Positions 1-5,580 of a stretch of 16,073 nucleotides of DNA are shown piece by piece (within the stretch, counting starts at the first letter, position 1; each line of letters begins with the position of its first letter). The position numbers and the translations under genes are program-made. Under the pieces are notes generated by a model that had not been told where the DNA came from, searched no databases, and saw nothing but the letters and a program-made list of their open reading frames with translations. The stretch is from positions 1-16,073 of the forward strand of contig JAQSXM010000022.1 in the NCBI GenBank assembly GCA_029256645.1, given 5' to 3'. The DNA comes from Sporomusa sp. GTDB taxonomy: Bacteria; Bacillota_C; Negativicutes; Sporomusales; Sporomusaceae.

Positions 1-511
1 AGCGCTGTCAGATGAGAAAAATCGGGCATTGGCAGTGCGGATCCGCGAGGAATGTGCCGGCAAATTTGTGGAACTGGAATGGATGCCTGCTGATTATAAC
101 GCAACCTACAGCCAGTTCAGCAATGCCGGAAGAAATCTTAACCACCTTTTGGCGTTCTCACATGCCCGGGCACTTGAAAGCCTGCTGGCTAAAGAACCAG
201 CCCAATTTGCATTAGCCGATCAATTTGCGCATGAACGGTTTATTCAGGCTGAGCTTATGGAAAAAGGCAGGACGATTACGCTGGTGCAGATGCACAAAGC
301 CGAGCGTAATGTTGCGGTAGCAGCAGCCTCCATCTTGGCCCGGGACCGCTTTTTAGGAAGTATGGCTGCTCTTGCAGCCCAGTATGACATGGTATTTCCC
401 AAGGGGGCAGTCCAGGTGGTGCCAGTGGCCCGGGATTTTGCCGTTAGGTACGGAAAAGATGCGTTAAAGCAGGTTTGTAAGCTTCATTTTAAGACTTTTG
501 AGCAGATATAA
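1..511 (+). CDS. rnhC: Ribonuclease HIII, 3' part (5' end outside window)
   Basis: The reading frame is open from base 2 to the TAA at 509-511, giving about 169 residues with no start codon in view, so the N-terminus (TBP-like domain and first catalytic acids) lies upstream. The visible part begins with ALSDEK, which fits the segment following the DSK motif of RNase H2/H3 enzymes. It then has NLNHLLAFSHARALESLL, typical of type HIII (NLN.LLAWGHA), and HKAERNVAVAAASILARDRF, the conserved KAE...VAAASILAR block of the C-terminal half. RNase HIII cleaves the RNA strand of RNA/DNA hybrids during replication and repair in the cytoplasm. The NLN-LLA block argues for HIII rather than HII. It seems to be the end of a separate transcription unit: 117 bases with a promoter-like motif separate it from the next gene. 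Confidence 0.88.
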   Translation, partial: ALSDEKNRALAVRIREECAGKFVELEWMPADYNATYSQFSNAGRNLNHLLAFSHARALESLLAKEPAQFALADQFAHERFIQAELMEKGRTITLVQMHKAERNVAVAAASILARDRFLGSMAALAAQYDMVFPKGAVQVVPVARDFAVRYGKDALKQVCKLHFKTFEQI

Positions 512-529
512 GTAATTTGGGAACTTTTT

Positions 530-557
530 AGCAGGAAAAAACGAAATCATGTAAAAT
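530..557 (+). promoter_or_regulatory. Sigma-H-like promoter upstream of the HD-GYP gene
   Basis: AGCAGGAAAAAAC at 530-542 contains the AGGA core at 533-536. Seventeen bases separate it from AAAT at 554-557, where sigma-H promoters usually have GAAT. The spacing and AGCAGGA sequence match my memory of the Bacillus subtilis spoVG sigma-H promoter. The same AGCAGGAAAAAAC-N11-RAATTATA string recurs at 13036, ahead of the B12 operon. The -10 part is imperfect (A for G), so this is an inferred site. Confidence 0.5.
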
Positions 558-628
558 TATATTGTTAATATTGTAACTTTTTCGCTAATGGGCAAAACAA
601 GGTCAGTTGAGCGGGGGAGGGAAGCAAG

Positions 629-1708
629 GTGAGCACTAAGTACCGGATTAAACCGTATCCCATTAGCGCTGTTGAGTCTGGCATGGAAATTGGACGAATG
701 GTGCTAACTCACGACGATAGAGTTATATTAAGTGAAGGCACAATTCTTTCAGAGAGTATGATTGCAGGCTTAAAATTCTGGGATATAAGTACCGTATTTA
801 TCAAAGAACTAGTATCATCAGAGCTTGAGATCGATTTTTCTATTCCGGAAACAGTTCTTCAGAAAAAGTTTTATGCTGATTATGATCACACCGTAATTTT
901 ATTAAAGGACTCATTTTTAAAGCTTCGTTTTTATAAAGAAGTGCCGCTTACAACCATGCGAGAATTAGTGAATAATGCCATTGAGCCGCTTATTAACACA
1001 ACTGGTGTAATTAATCATATGCATATGGTCCGCCGGCAGGATGACTATACCTTTCACCACTCTGTTAATGTTGCTGTTATTTGCGGTGTATTAGGTAAAT
1101 GGCTTGGGTATACCGGTCAGGAATTACAAGACTTGATGCTGGCCGGGTTGCTGCATGATGTGGGTAAGACCCAGATTCCGCTTGAGATACTGAATAAGCC
1201 TGGTAAGCTTACCCAGGAAGAGATGGAGATTATGCGTCTTCATACAATCAGAGGGTATCAGCTGGTCCGCGATACTCCCAATGCCCCCAAGGGAGTCATC
1301 TATGGGGTTCTCCAGCATCATGAGCGTTTTGATGGAAGTGGTTACCCTTTCACTGTTTCAGGTGATAATATTCACAAATATGCTAAGATTATTGCGATTG
1401 CAGACATATATGATGCTATGACTTCTGATCGGGTTTATCATCGCAAGATTTCGCCCTTTGCCGTTGTCGAGATAATTGTTGGTGAAATGTTCAACAAACT
1501 AGACCCGGCTATCTGCACTGTTTTCTTAAATAACGTTCGCGACTACTTTGTTGGCAATATCGTTGAGTTAAGCGATGGCCGGCATGCCGAGGTTATTTAC
1601 TTAGGGCAATTTATGGCCTCCAGGCCAATCGTTGTGACTGAGGACCAGCAATATATTGATTTGGAACGTAATAAAGGTTTGAGCATTGTTAACGTTATTA
1701 GGGCTTAA
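629..1708 (+). CDS. HD-GYP domain protein (probable cyclic-di-nucleotide phosphodiesterase)
   Basis: This 359-residue protein starts at GTG 629 with a good ribosome binding site (GGGGGAGG, 613-620). Residues 1 to about 125 form an N-terminal region without a transmembrane segment or recognisable receiver domain. Residues about 140-290 are an HD-GYP domain with the expected metal ligands and signature: HH at 143-144, HD at 176-177 (LLHDVGK), H205, HH at 230-231, and HERFDGSGYP at 231-240, followed by IADIYDAM. All hallmark residues are present, so hydrolysis of cyclic-di-GMP (or a related cyclic dinucleotide) is likely; the exact substrate cannot be read from sequence. A C-terminal tail (about 305-359, YFVGNIVELSDG...) looks like a small beta-rich module seen on many Firmicute HD-GYP proteins. 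queC follows 31 bases later on the same strand, so the two are probably co-transcribed. Confidence 0.88.
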   Translation: MSTKYRIKPYPISAVESGMEIGRMVLTHDDRVILSEGTILSESMIAGLKFWDISTVFIKELVSSELEIDFSIPETVLQKKFYADYDHTVILLKDSFLKLRFYKEVPLTTMRELVNNAIEPLINTTGVINHMHMVRRQDDYTFHHSVNVAVICGVLGKWLGYTGQELQDLMLAGLLHDVGKTQIPLEILNKPGKLTQEEMEIMRLHTIRGYQLVRDTPNAPKGVIYGVLQHHERFDGSGYPFTVSGDNIHKYAKIIAIADIYDAMTSDRVYHRKISPFAVVEIIVGEMFNKLDPAICTVFLNNVRDYFVGNIVELSDGRHAEVIYLGQFMASRPIVVTEDQQYIDLERNKGLSIVNVIRA

Positions 1709-1739
1709 TGTAAATACACACAGGATAAGGGGATCGCTT

Positions 1740-2426
1740 ATGAATAAAAAGGCAGTTGTGCTACTATCAGGCGGATTGGATTCGACTGTATGTATGGCTG
1801 TCGCCAACAGTGAAGGGTATGAGCTGTTACCAATCAGTTTCAACTATCACCAGAGGCATAGCAGGGAGCTTGCAGCTGCAGCCAGTGTAGCTCAGCATTA
1901 TCATGTTGACCGCCATTTAGTTATTGAGACCAATATGGAGGCTATTGGCGGCAGCGCGCTAACAGACACTAGCTTGGCTGTTCCCCAGGGCAATATTGAC
2001 GCTAGCGGGGTACCGGTTACATATGTACCGGCCAGAAACTTAATATTTTTAAGCTACGCTCTTGGCTACGCTGAGGTAACCGGGTCTGACCGGATATATA
2101 TTGGCGTTAATGCACTTGACTACTCCGGATATCCGGACTGCCGTCCTAAGTTTATCGCCTTATTTCAGCAGTTAGCTAATTATTCTACAAAAGCGGCTAC
2201 CGAGGATGGCCGGAAAACAATAATTGAAACGCCATTGATAAATCTGACCAAAAGAGATATTGTGCTGTTGGGGAACAGGCTGAGTGCGCCGCTTTACCTG
2301 ACAACAAGTTGTTATCAGGGTGGGGATGAGGCTTGTGGACAATGTGACAGCTGCCTCCTGCGCCTTAAGGGATTTGCGGAGGCAGGTCTGGCTGACCCTA
2401 TTTTGTATCGTACTAGGAGTGAATAA
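1740..2426 (+). CDS. queC: 7-cyano-7-deazaguanine synthase QueC
   Basis: QueC converts 7-carboxy-7-deazaguanine, ammonia and ATP to preQ0, the precursor of the tRNA nucleoside queuosine. The 228-residue protein has the PP-loop ATPase motif SGGLDST at residues 10-16, VPARNLIFLSYA near 96-107, the VNALDYSGYPDCR substrate segment near 123-135, and a zinc-binding cysteine set at about 191, 199, 202 and 205 (C-x7-C-x2-C-x2-C), all expected for the family. I chose ATG 1740 because GATAAGGGG lies just upstream and MNKKAVVLLSGG is the normal N-terminus. An in-frame ATG at 1686 would add 18 residues overlapping the previous gene and has no family support. folE2 begins one base after the stop, so the two genes are surely co-transcribed. 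queD, queE and queF are not in the window. Confidence 0.96.
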   Translation: MNKKAVVLLSGGLDSTVCMAVANSEGYELLPISFNYHQRHSRELAAAASVAQHYHVDRHLVIETNMEAIGGSALTDTSLAVPQGNIDASGVPVTYVPARNLIFLSYALGYAEVTGSDRIYIGVNALDYSGYPDCRPKFIALFQQLANYSTKAATEDGRKTIIETPLINLTKRDIVLLGNRLSAPLYLTTSCYQGGDEACGQCDSCLLRLKGFAEAGLADPILYRTRSE

Positions 2427-2427
2427 A

Positions 2428-3246
2428 ATGAATCAAACAGCTCAAAGACGCAACAGCATTAAGGATGTTCAAAACAGCTGCGATGAGCGCGGTATCGCAA
2501 TTCAAAAGGTCGGGGTCAGTGACGTTCACTTACCGTTTTTAATTAAGACCAAGAGTGGTTCGTTTCAGACAGTGCTGGCAAAAATTAAGTTTACGGTTGA
2601 TTTACCCCAGGAGTTTAAAGGTACGCATATGAGCCGGTTTATTGAAATCCTCAGCGATTGGAGTCAAAAGCCGGTGTCCTATAAAGAGATTGAGTATATG
2701 CTGACAGATACGATTGATCGTTTACATGCCCAGCGGGCTCATATTGATATTTATTTTAAATATTTTATTGAAAAAACTGCCCCGGTAAGCGGTTTCAAAA
2801 GTATGTTGGACTATGACTGTATGTTTTCCGGCAGTCTGGCTAAGGATGAACATCTGGACTTTATGTTTGGTATTACAGTACCGTTTACCTCGTTGTGTCC
2901 CTGCAGTAAAGAAATATCCCAGTATGGGGCTCATAATCAGCGGGGCATTATGCGGGTAAAGATTAAGCATCAGCATGGCAGATTTATCTGGATTGAGGAT
3001 CTGGCAGCCTTAATGGAACAGCAAGGCAGCTGTCAGGTGTATCCGCTCTTAAAACGTGCAGATGAAAAGTATGTTACTGAGAAAGCCTATGAGAATCCCA
3101 AGTTTGTGGAAGATGTACTCAGGGATTTAGTACTCACATTACGCCAGATTGAAAGTGTACAATGGTTTGAAGTGGAATGTGAGAATTATGAATCTATTCA
3201 CAACCATAGCGCTTATGCCGCCCATACGGAGACTGTTACCAGGTAA
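2428..3246 (+). CDS. folE2: GTP cyclohydrolase FolE2 (type IB)
   Basis: FolE2 converts GTP to 7,8-dihydroneopterin triphosphate, the first step to tetrahydrofolate and also the entry to preQ0 and queuosine. The 272-residue protein shows the family hallmarks: VSDVHLPF near the N-terminus, GTHMSRF at 65-71, SLCPCSKEIS with the probable catalytic Cys147 and Cys149, GAHNQRG at 157-163, and an ESIHNHSAYA block close to the C-terminus. This is the COG1469 family, structurally unlike the zinc-dependent FolE, and in characterised members it works with other divalent metals. ATG 2428 is preferred because AGGAGT (2415-2420) sits seven bases before it and only one base follows the queC stop. A longer in-frame ORF from 2320 would lie inside queC. 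The pairing with queC suggests pterin supply for queuosine, folate or both. Confidence 0.96.
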   Translation: MNQTAQRRNSIKDVQNSCDERGIAIQKVGVSDVHLPFLIKTKSGSFQTVLAKIKFTVDLPQEFKGTHMSRFIEILSDWSQKPVSYKEIEYMLTDTIDRLHAQRAHIDIYFKYFIEKTAPVSGFKSMLDYDCMFSGSLAKDEHLDFMFGITVPFTSLCPCSKEISQYGAHNQRGIMRVKIKHQHGRFIWIEDLAALMEQQGSCQVYPLLKRADEKYVTEKAYENPKFVEDVLRDLVLTLRQIESVQWFEVECENYESIHNHSAYAAHTETVTR

Positions 3247-3251
3247 ATAAA

Positions 3252-3289
3252 GCGGCGCCGGACCATTCATAAGAATAGTCCGGCGCCGC
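3252..3289. terminator. GC-rich hairpin between convergent genes
   Basis: GCGGCGCCGGAC (3252-3263) is perfectly complementary to GTCCGGCGCCGC (3278-3289). A second ATTC/GAAT pairing inside leaves a four-base loop. It lies six bases after the folE2 stop and 15 bases beyond the end of the minus-strand gene. No run of T follows on the plus strand; on the minus strand a T-rich stretch (CTTTATTTA) follows. It may act mainly as a terminator for the minus-strand gene and as an RNA-stabilising 3' hairpin for folE2 mRNA. Confidence 0.65.
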
Positions 3290-3303
3290 ACTTGGTTACC
3301 CTG

Positions 3304-3648
3304 TTATTCGGCGCTGTAATCGCCGTTTGCATCATACTTTGCAGTTAGAGTCTGGTTAGCCAGCTGGCTTTTGGAACTGGTAGCAGCCGAGGTGGCGCTG
3401 CCGGTTTGGGATTGTTTAGCCAATTTGCTTAACTGGTTCAAATCAGCTGAGCTTGCAGAGTTGGAAGCAGTGGTAGAAGAGGTTGCGGAAGCTCCTGAAG
3501 TTCCTGAAGTTCCTGAAGTTCCTGAAGTTCCTGAAGTGGCATAGTTGCTGGAAGTGCTGCTCGAATAGTCATTGTTGGCATCCTGCGTAGCAGTCAGAGT
3601 ACCATATTTCTGTTTGCTTTCTGCCTGTTTGCTTTGTTTGTTTTGCAT
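3304..3648 (-). CDS. Small low-complexity Ser/Thr/Ala/Gln-rich protein with a duplicated DANxDY motif
   Basis: I do not recognise this 114-residue protein. It is likely real: a strong ribosome binding site (GGGAGGTCA on the minus strand, about 3651-3659) precedes the ATG, and a TATAAT box lies further upstream. It has no signal peptide, membrane segment or cysteine. The N-terminus is Lys/Gln-rich. Residues about 29-90 are almost entirely Ser, Thr, Ala and Gly, with five TSG tripeptides at 38-52. The two ends carry the same motif: TLTATQDANNDYS at 17-29 and TLTAKYDANGDYS at 100-112. Their DNA has diverged, which suggests an old duplication kept by selection. DANxD resembles the start of an EF-hand or dockerin calcium loop (D-x-N-x-D) but lacks its Gly6 and full length. 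The composition also recalls gamma-type small acid-soluble spore proteins, including a KQKYGT string. Both comparisons are weak. The gene stands alone. Confidence 0.7.
   Translation of the reverse strand: MQNKQSKQAESKQKYGTLTATQDANNDYSSSTSSNYATSGTSGTSGTSGTSGASATSSTTASNSASSADLNQLSKLAKQSQTGSATSAATSSKSQLANQTLTAKYDANGDYSAE
3493..3537. repeat. Perfect 9-bp tandem repeat, five copies
   Basis: TCCTGAAGT occurs five times in a row without a mismatch. On the coding (minus) strand each unit reads ACT TCA GGA, one Thr-Ser-Gly tripeptide. Changes in copy number would keep the reading frame and only lengthen or shorten the TSG linker. Perfect identity suggests recent slippage. Confidence 0.95.
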
Positions 3649-3687
3649 AATGTGACCTCCCTGTTTTTTTATTTGGCCGTGTGACCA

Positions 3688-3714
3688 ATTATAGTATCAG
3701 AAATCGCTGATCAA
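3688..3714 (-). promoter_or_regulatory. Possible promoter of the small minus-strand gene
   Basis: On the minus strand a perfect TATAAT (plus 3688-3693) lies about 40 bases before the start codon. The best -35 candidate, TTGATC (plus 3709-3714), has a short 15-base spacer, so the -35 assignment is weak. The 131-base gap (3649-3779) must also hold the promoter of the divergent deacetylase gene, for which I see no convincing site. Confidence 0.4.
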
Positions 3715-3779
3715 GTCATACCAGGGATTTTTTGCCCAATTGTGATTGTGCTCTATGTAATAATTACCTCGAGGTAGCT

Positions 3780-4640
3780 ATGAAAAAATTAATTGTAAAT
3801 GCTGATGATTTTGGCTTGCACGAGAATATTAATCTTGGCATTATTGCTGGACATACTACTGGTTGTATAACCAGTACCACAATTATGGCTGGCGGCCCTG
3901 CTTTTGCGCACGCGGCTGCTTTAGCAGCCGATTACCGGACGCTGGGGATTGGCGTCCATCTTACCCTTGTAGGCGGCTGTCCTGCGGCTGAACCGGGGCA
4001 AATACCCTCGCTGATTGATCAGGAAGGGCTGCTTTGTTCTAAGTATCCGGTATTTCTAAGAAAAATTTGTTCTGCCGGCATCCGGCTAGGGGATGTGCAC
4101 CGGGAGCTTGTGGCTCAGGTCAGAAAGGTATTGGCAGCTGGAATTCAGGTTACTCATCTTGACAGCCATCAGCATCTGCATATCGTACCGGGGATTATTG
4201 ATATTGTTATTGATATTGCCAGGGAGTTTAATATCCGGGCCATACGAATTCCGGCCGAACCCTTGTTGTTTTTTGGCGGCTTTAGACCATCGGCCGGCCG
4301 GATTATTGGCCGATCAGGTCTCAGCGTTTTGGCTGGCCTGGCCCGGCTTAAGGCCCGGCGGGCCAGGCTGGTTGTGCCAGATCATTTTTACGGCATGCTA
4401 GCCGGCGGTAGTATGGAAAAAAGATTGCTAAACAAGATTATTGACAACCTGCCTGAGGGCACTAGTGAAATTATGGTTCACCCTGGACTGGATGATGCGA
4501 TATTAAATCCTGTTTTTACTTGGGATTACCACTGGCAGCAAGAGTTAGCTGCAGTTACCAGTCCACAGGTTGCAGACTGCTTAAAGAAGAATAATATTGA
4601 TCTGGTGTCGTTTGCCGGTTTGAATAAAGATAAAGGATGA
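3780..4640 (+). CDS. YdjC/ChbG-family carbohydrate deacetylase
   Basis: This 286-residue protein belongs to the YdjC-like metal-dependent deacetylases (ChbG, HpnK, NaxD relatives), which remove N-acetyl groups from amino sugars. The expected residues are all present: NADDFG at 7-12 with the Asp9-Asp10 pair, GVHLTL with His60, THLDSHQHLH at 125-134 with Asp128, His130, His132 and His134, and the late MVHPG with His234. There is no signal peptide, so it should act in the cytoplasm or at the inner face of the membrane. ATG 3780 follows a CGAGGTAG binding site; an in-frame TTG at 3732 would add an implausible Cys-rich 16 residues. The sugar epimerase starts a few bases after the stop and an ArnT-like transferase follows. 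By analogy with Francisella NaxD and Bordetella LgmC, it may deacetylate a polyprenyl-phosphate-linked N-acetylhexosamine. A role in chitobiose or hopanoid metabolism is less likely, as no such genes are nearby. Confidence 0.88.
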   Translation: MKKLIVNADDFGLHENINLGIIAGHTTGCITSTTIMAGGPAFAHAAALAADYRTLGIGVHLTLVGGCPAAEPGQIPSLIDQEGLLCSKYPVFLRKICSAGIRLGDVHRELVAQVRKVLAAGIQVTHLDSHQHLHIVPGIIDIVIDIAREFNIRAIRIPAEPLLFFGGFRPSAGRIIGRSGLSVLAGLARLKARRARLVVPDHFYGMLAGGSMEKRLLNKIIDNLPEGTSEIMVHPGLDDAILNPVFTWDYHWQQELAAVTSPQVADCLKKNNIDLVSFAGLNKDKG

Positions 4641-4643
4641 TTG

Positions 4644-5567
4644 ATGATGAAAGCATTAGTAACTGGCGGTGCTGGTTTTATCGGCTCACACACTGTTGAT
4701 AAAATGCTGGACAAAGGCTGGGAGGTTGTCGTACTCGATAATCTGAGTACTGGTTTGCGTGATAATCTTGATAGCAGGGCTAAGTTTATTGAAATGGATA
4801 TAGTGGATAGTGGGTTGGCGCAGGTATTTGCCCAGGAAAGGTTTGATTATGTGGTTCACCTGGCCGCCCAGACTGCAGTGCCTTATTCCATTGACCATCC
4901 GGATATTGATTGTAAGATAAATTTGCTTGGCCTTGTAAATGTGTTAGAAGCATGCCGCCAGACAAGTGTCAAGCGGGTAGTTCTATCTTCTAGTGCTGCT
5001 GTGTACGGTGATGTTGACAGACTGCCTATTACTGAAGATTGTGTGCTAAATCCGGCGTCTTTTTATGGATTAACGAAACTCACTAGTGAGAAATACCTGG
5101 CTCTGTATAATCAGATACATGGGATAGACTATGTTGCCTTCCGTTATGCCAATGTCTATGGCGAGCGGCAGGGAGATGGCGGCGAGGGTGGAGTAGTCAG
5201 CATTTTTACCCGGAAAATACGCCACGATCAGCCTGTTCAAGTTTTTGGCGATGGTGGGCAAACCCGGGATTTTATTTATGTCGGCGATGTGGCTGAAGCT
5301 AACTGTCAAGTGCTTACGGCTCCGCAAGCGGCAGTTAACAGGGTATATAACATTAGCACACAGTCACAAATTAGTGTTAATGATTTGGTTGAACTGCTGG
5401 CAGAGGCAGCCGGAAAACAAGTGGCTAAGGTACATGTCTCGGCCAGGGATGGGGATATTTATCATTCCATGCTATCAAATCGTGCTGCTATTGATAATAT
5501 TTGTTGGAAGCCGCAGATGATGCTGGCGGAAGGTTTGCGGCGAACGTATCATTCTTTAAATAAATAA
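4644..5567 (+). CDS. NAD-dependent nucleotide-sugar epimerase (extended SDR, UDP-glucose 4-epimerase-like)
   Basis: The protein has about 307 residues and a classic extended short-chain dehydrogenase fold. TGGAGFIGSH near the N-terminus binds NAD, with DNLSTG as the second cofactor loop. HLAAQTAVPYSI and SSSAAVYGD supply the catalytic Ser region, and YGLTK at about 141-145 holds the Tyr-x-x-x-Lys pair. RYANVYGERQ and DGGQTRDFIYVGDVA are typical of GalE-like and UDP-N-acetylglucosamine epimerase-like enzymes. It most likely interconverts C4 epimers of a UDP-hexose or UDP-N-acetylhexosamine; the exact sugar cannot be fixed from sequence. The start is uncertain among TTG 4641, ATG 4644 and ATG 4647; the AAGGA at 4633-4637 suits either ATG. 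It sits between the deacetylase and the ArnT-like gene, with only a few bases and 13 bases of spacing, so it probably supplies the sugar for the same product. Confidence 0.85.
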   Translation: MMKALVTGGAGFIGSHTVDKMLDKGWEVVVLDNLSTGLRDNLDSRAKFIEMDIVDSGLAQVFAQERFDYVVHLAAQTAVPYSIDHPDIDCKINLLGLVNVLEACRQTSVKRVVLSSSAAVYGDVDRLPITEDCVLNPASFYGLTKLTSEKYLALYNQIHGIDYVAFRYANVYGERQGDGGEGGVVSIFTRKIRHDQPVQVFGDGGQTRDFIYVGDVAEANCQVLTAPQAAVNRVYNISTQSQISVNDLVELLAEAAGKQVAKVHVSARDGDIYHSMLSNRAAIDNICWKPQMMLAEGLRRTYHSLNK

Positions 5568-5580
5568 ACGGGGGACGAGC

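Noticed and set aside
1686..1739. Upstream in-frame extension of queC by 18 residues
   Set aside because: It overlaps the HD-GYP gene and lacks family support; ATG 1740 has its own binding site.
2320..2427. Upstream in-frame extension of folE2 by 36 residues
   Set aside because: It lies within the end of queC in another frame, and a good AGGAGT site fits ATG 2428.
3493..3537. CRISPR-like array
   Set aside because: The repeats are 9 bp, directly adjacent, without spacers, and in frame within a coding sequence.
3720..3780. Sigma-H-like or sigma-A promoter for the deacetylase gene
   Set aside because: AGGGATTT and TTGCCC look partly right, but neither is followed at the proper distance by GAAT or a good -10 box.
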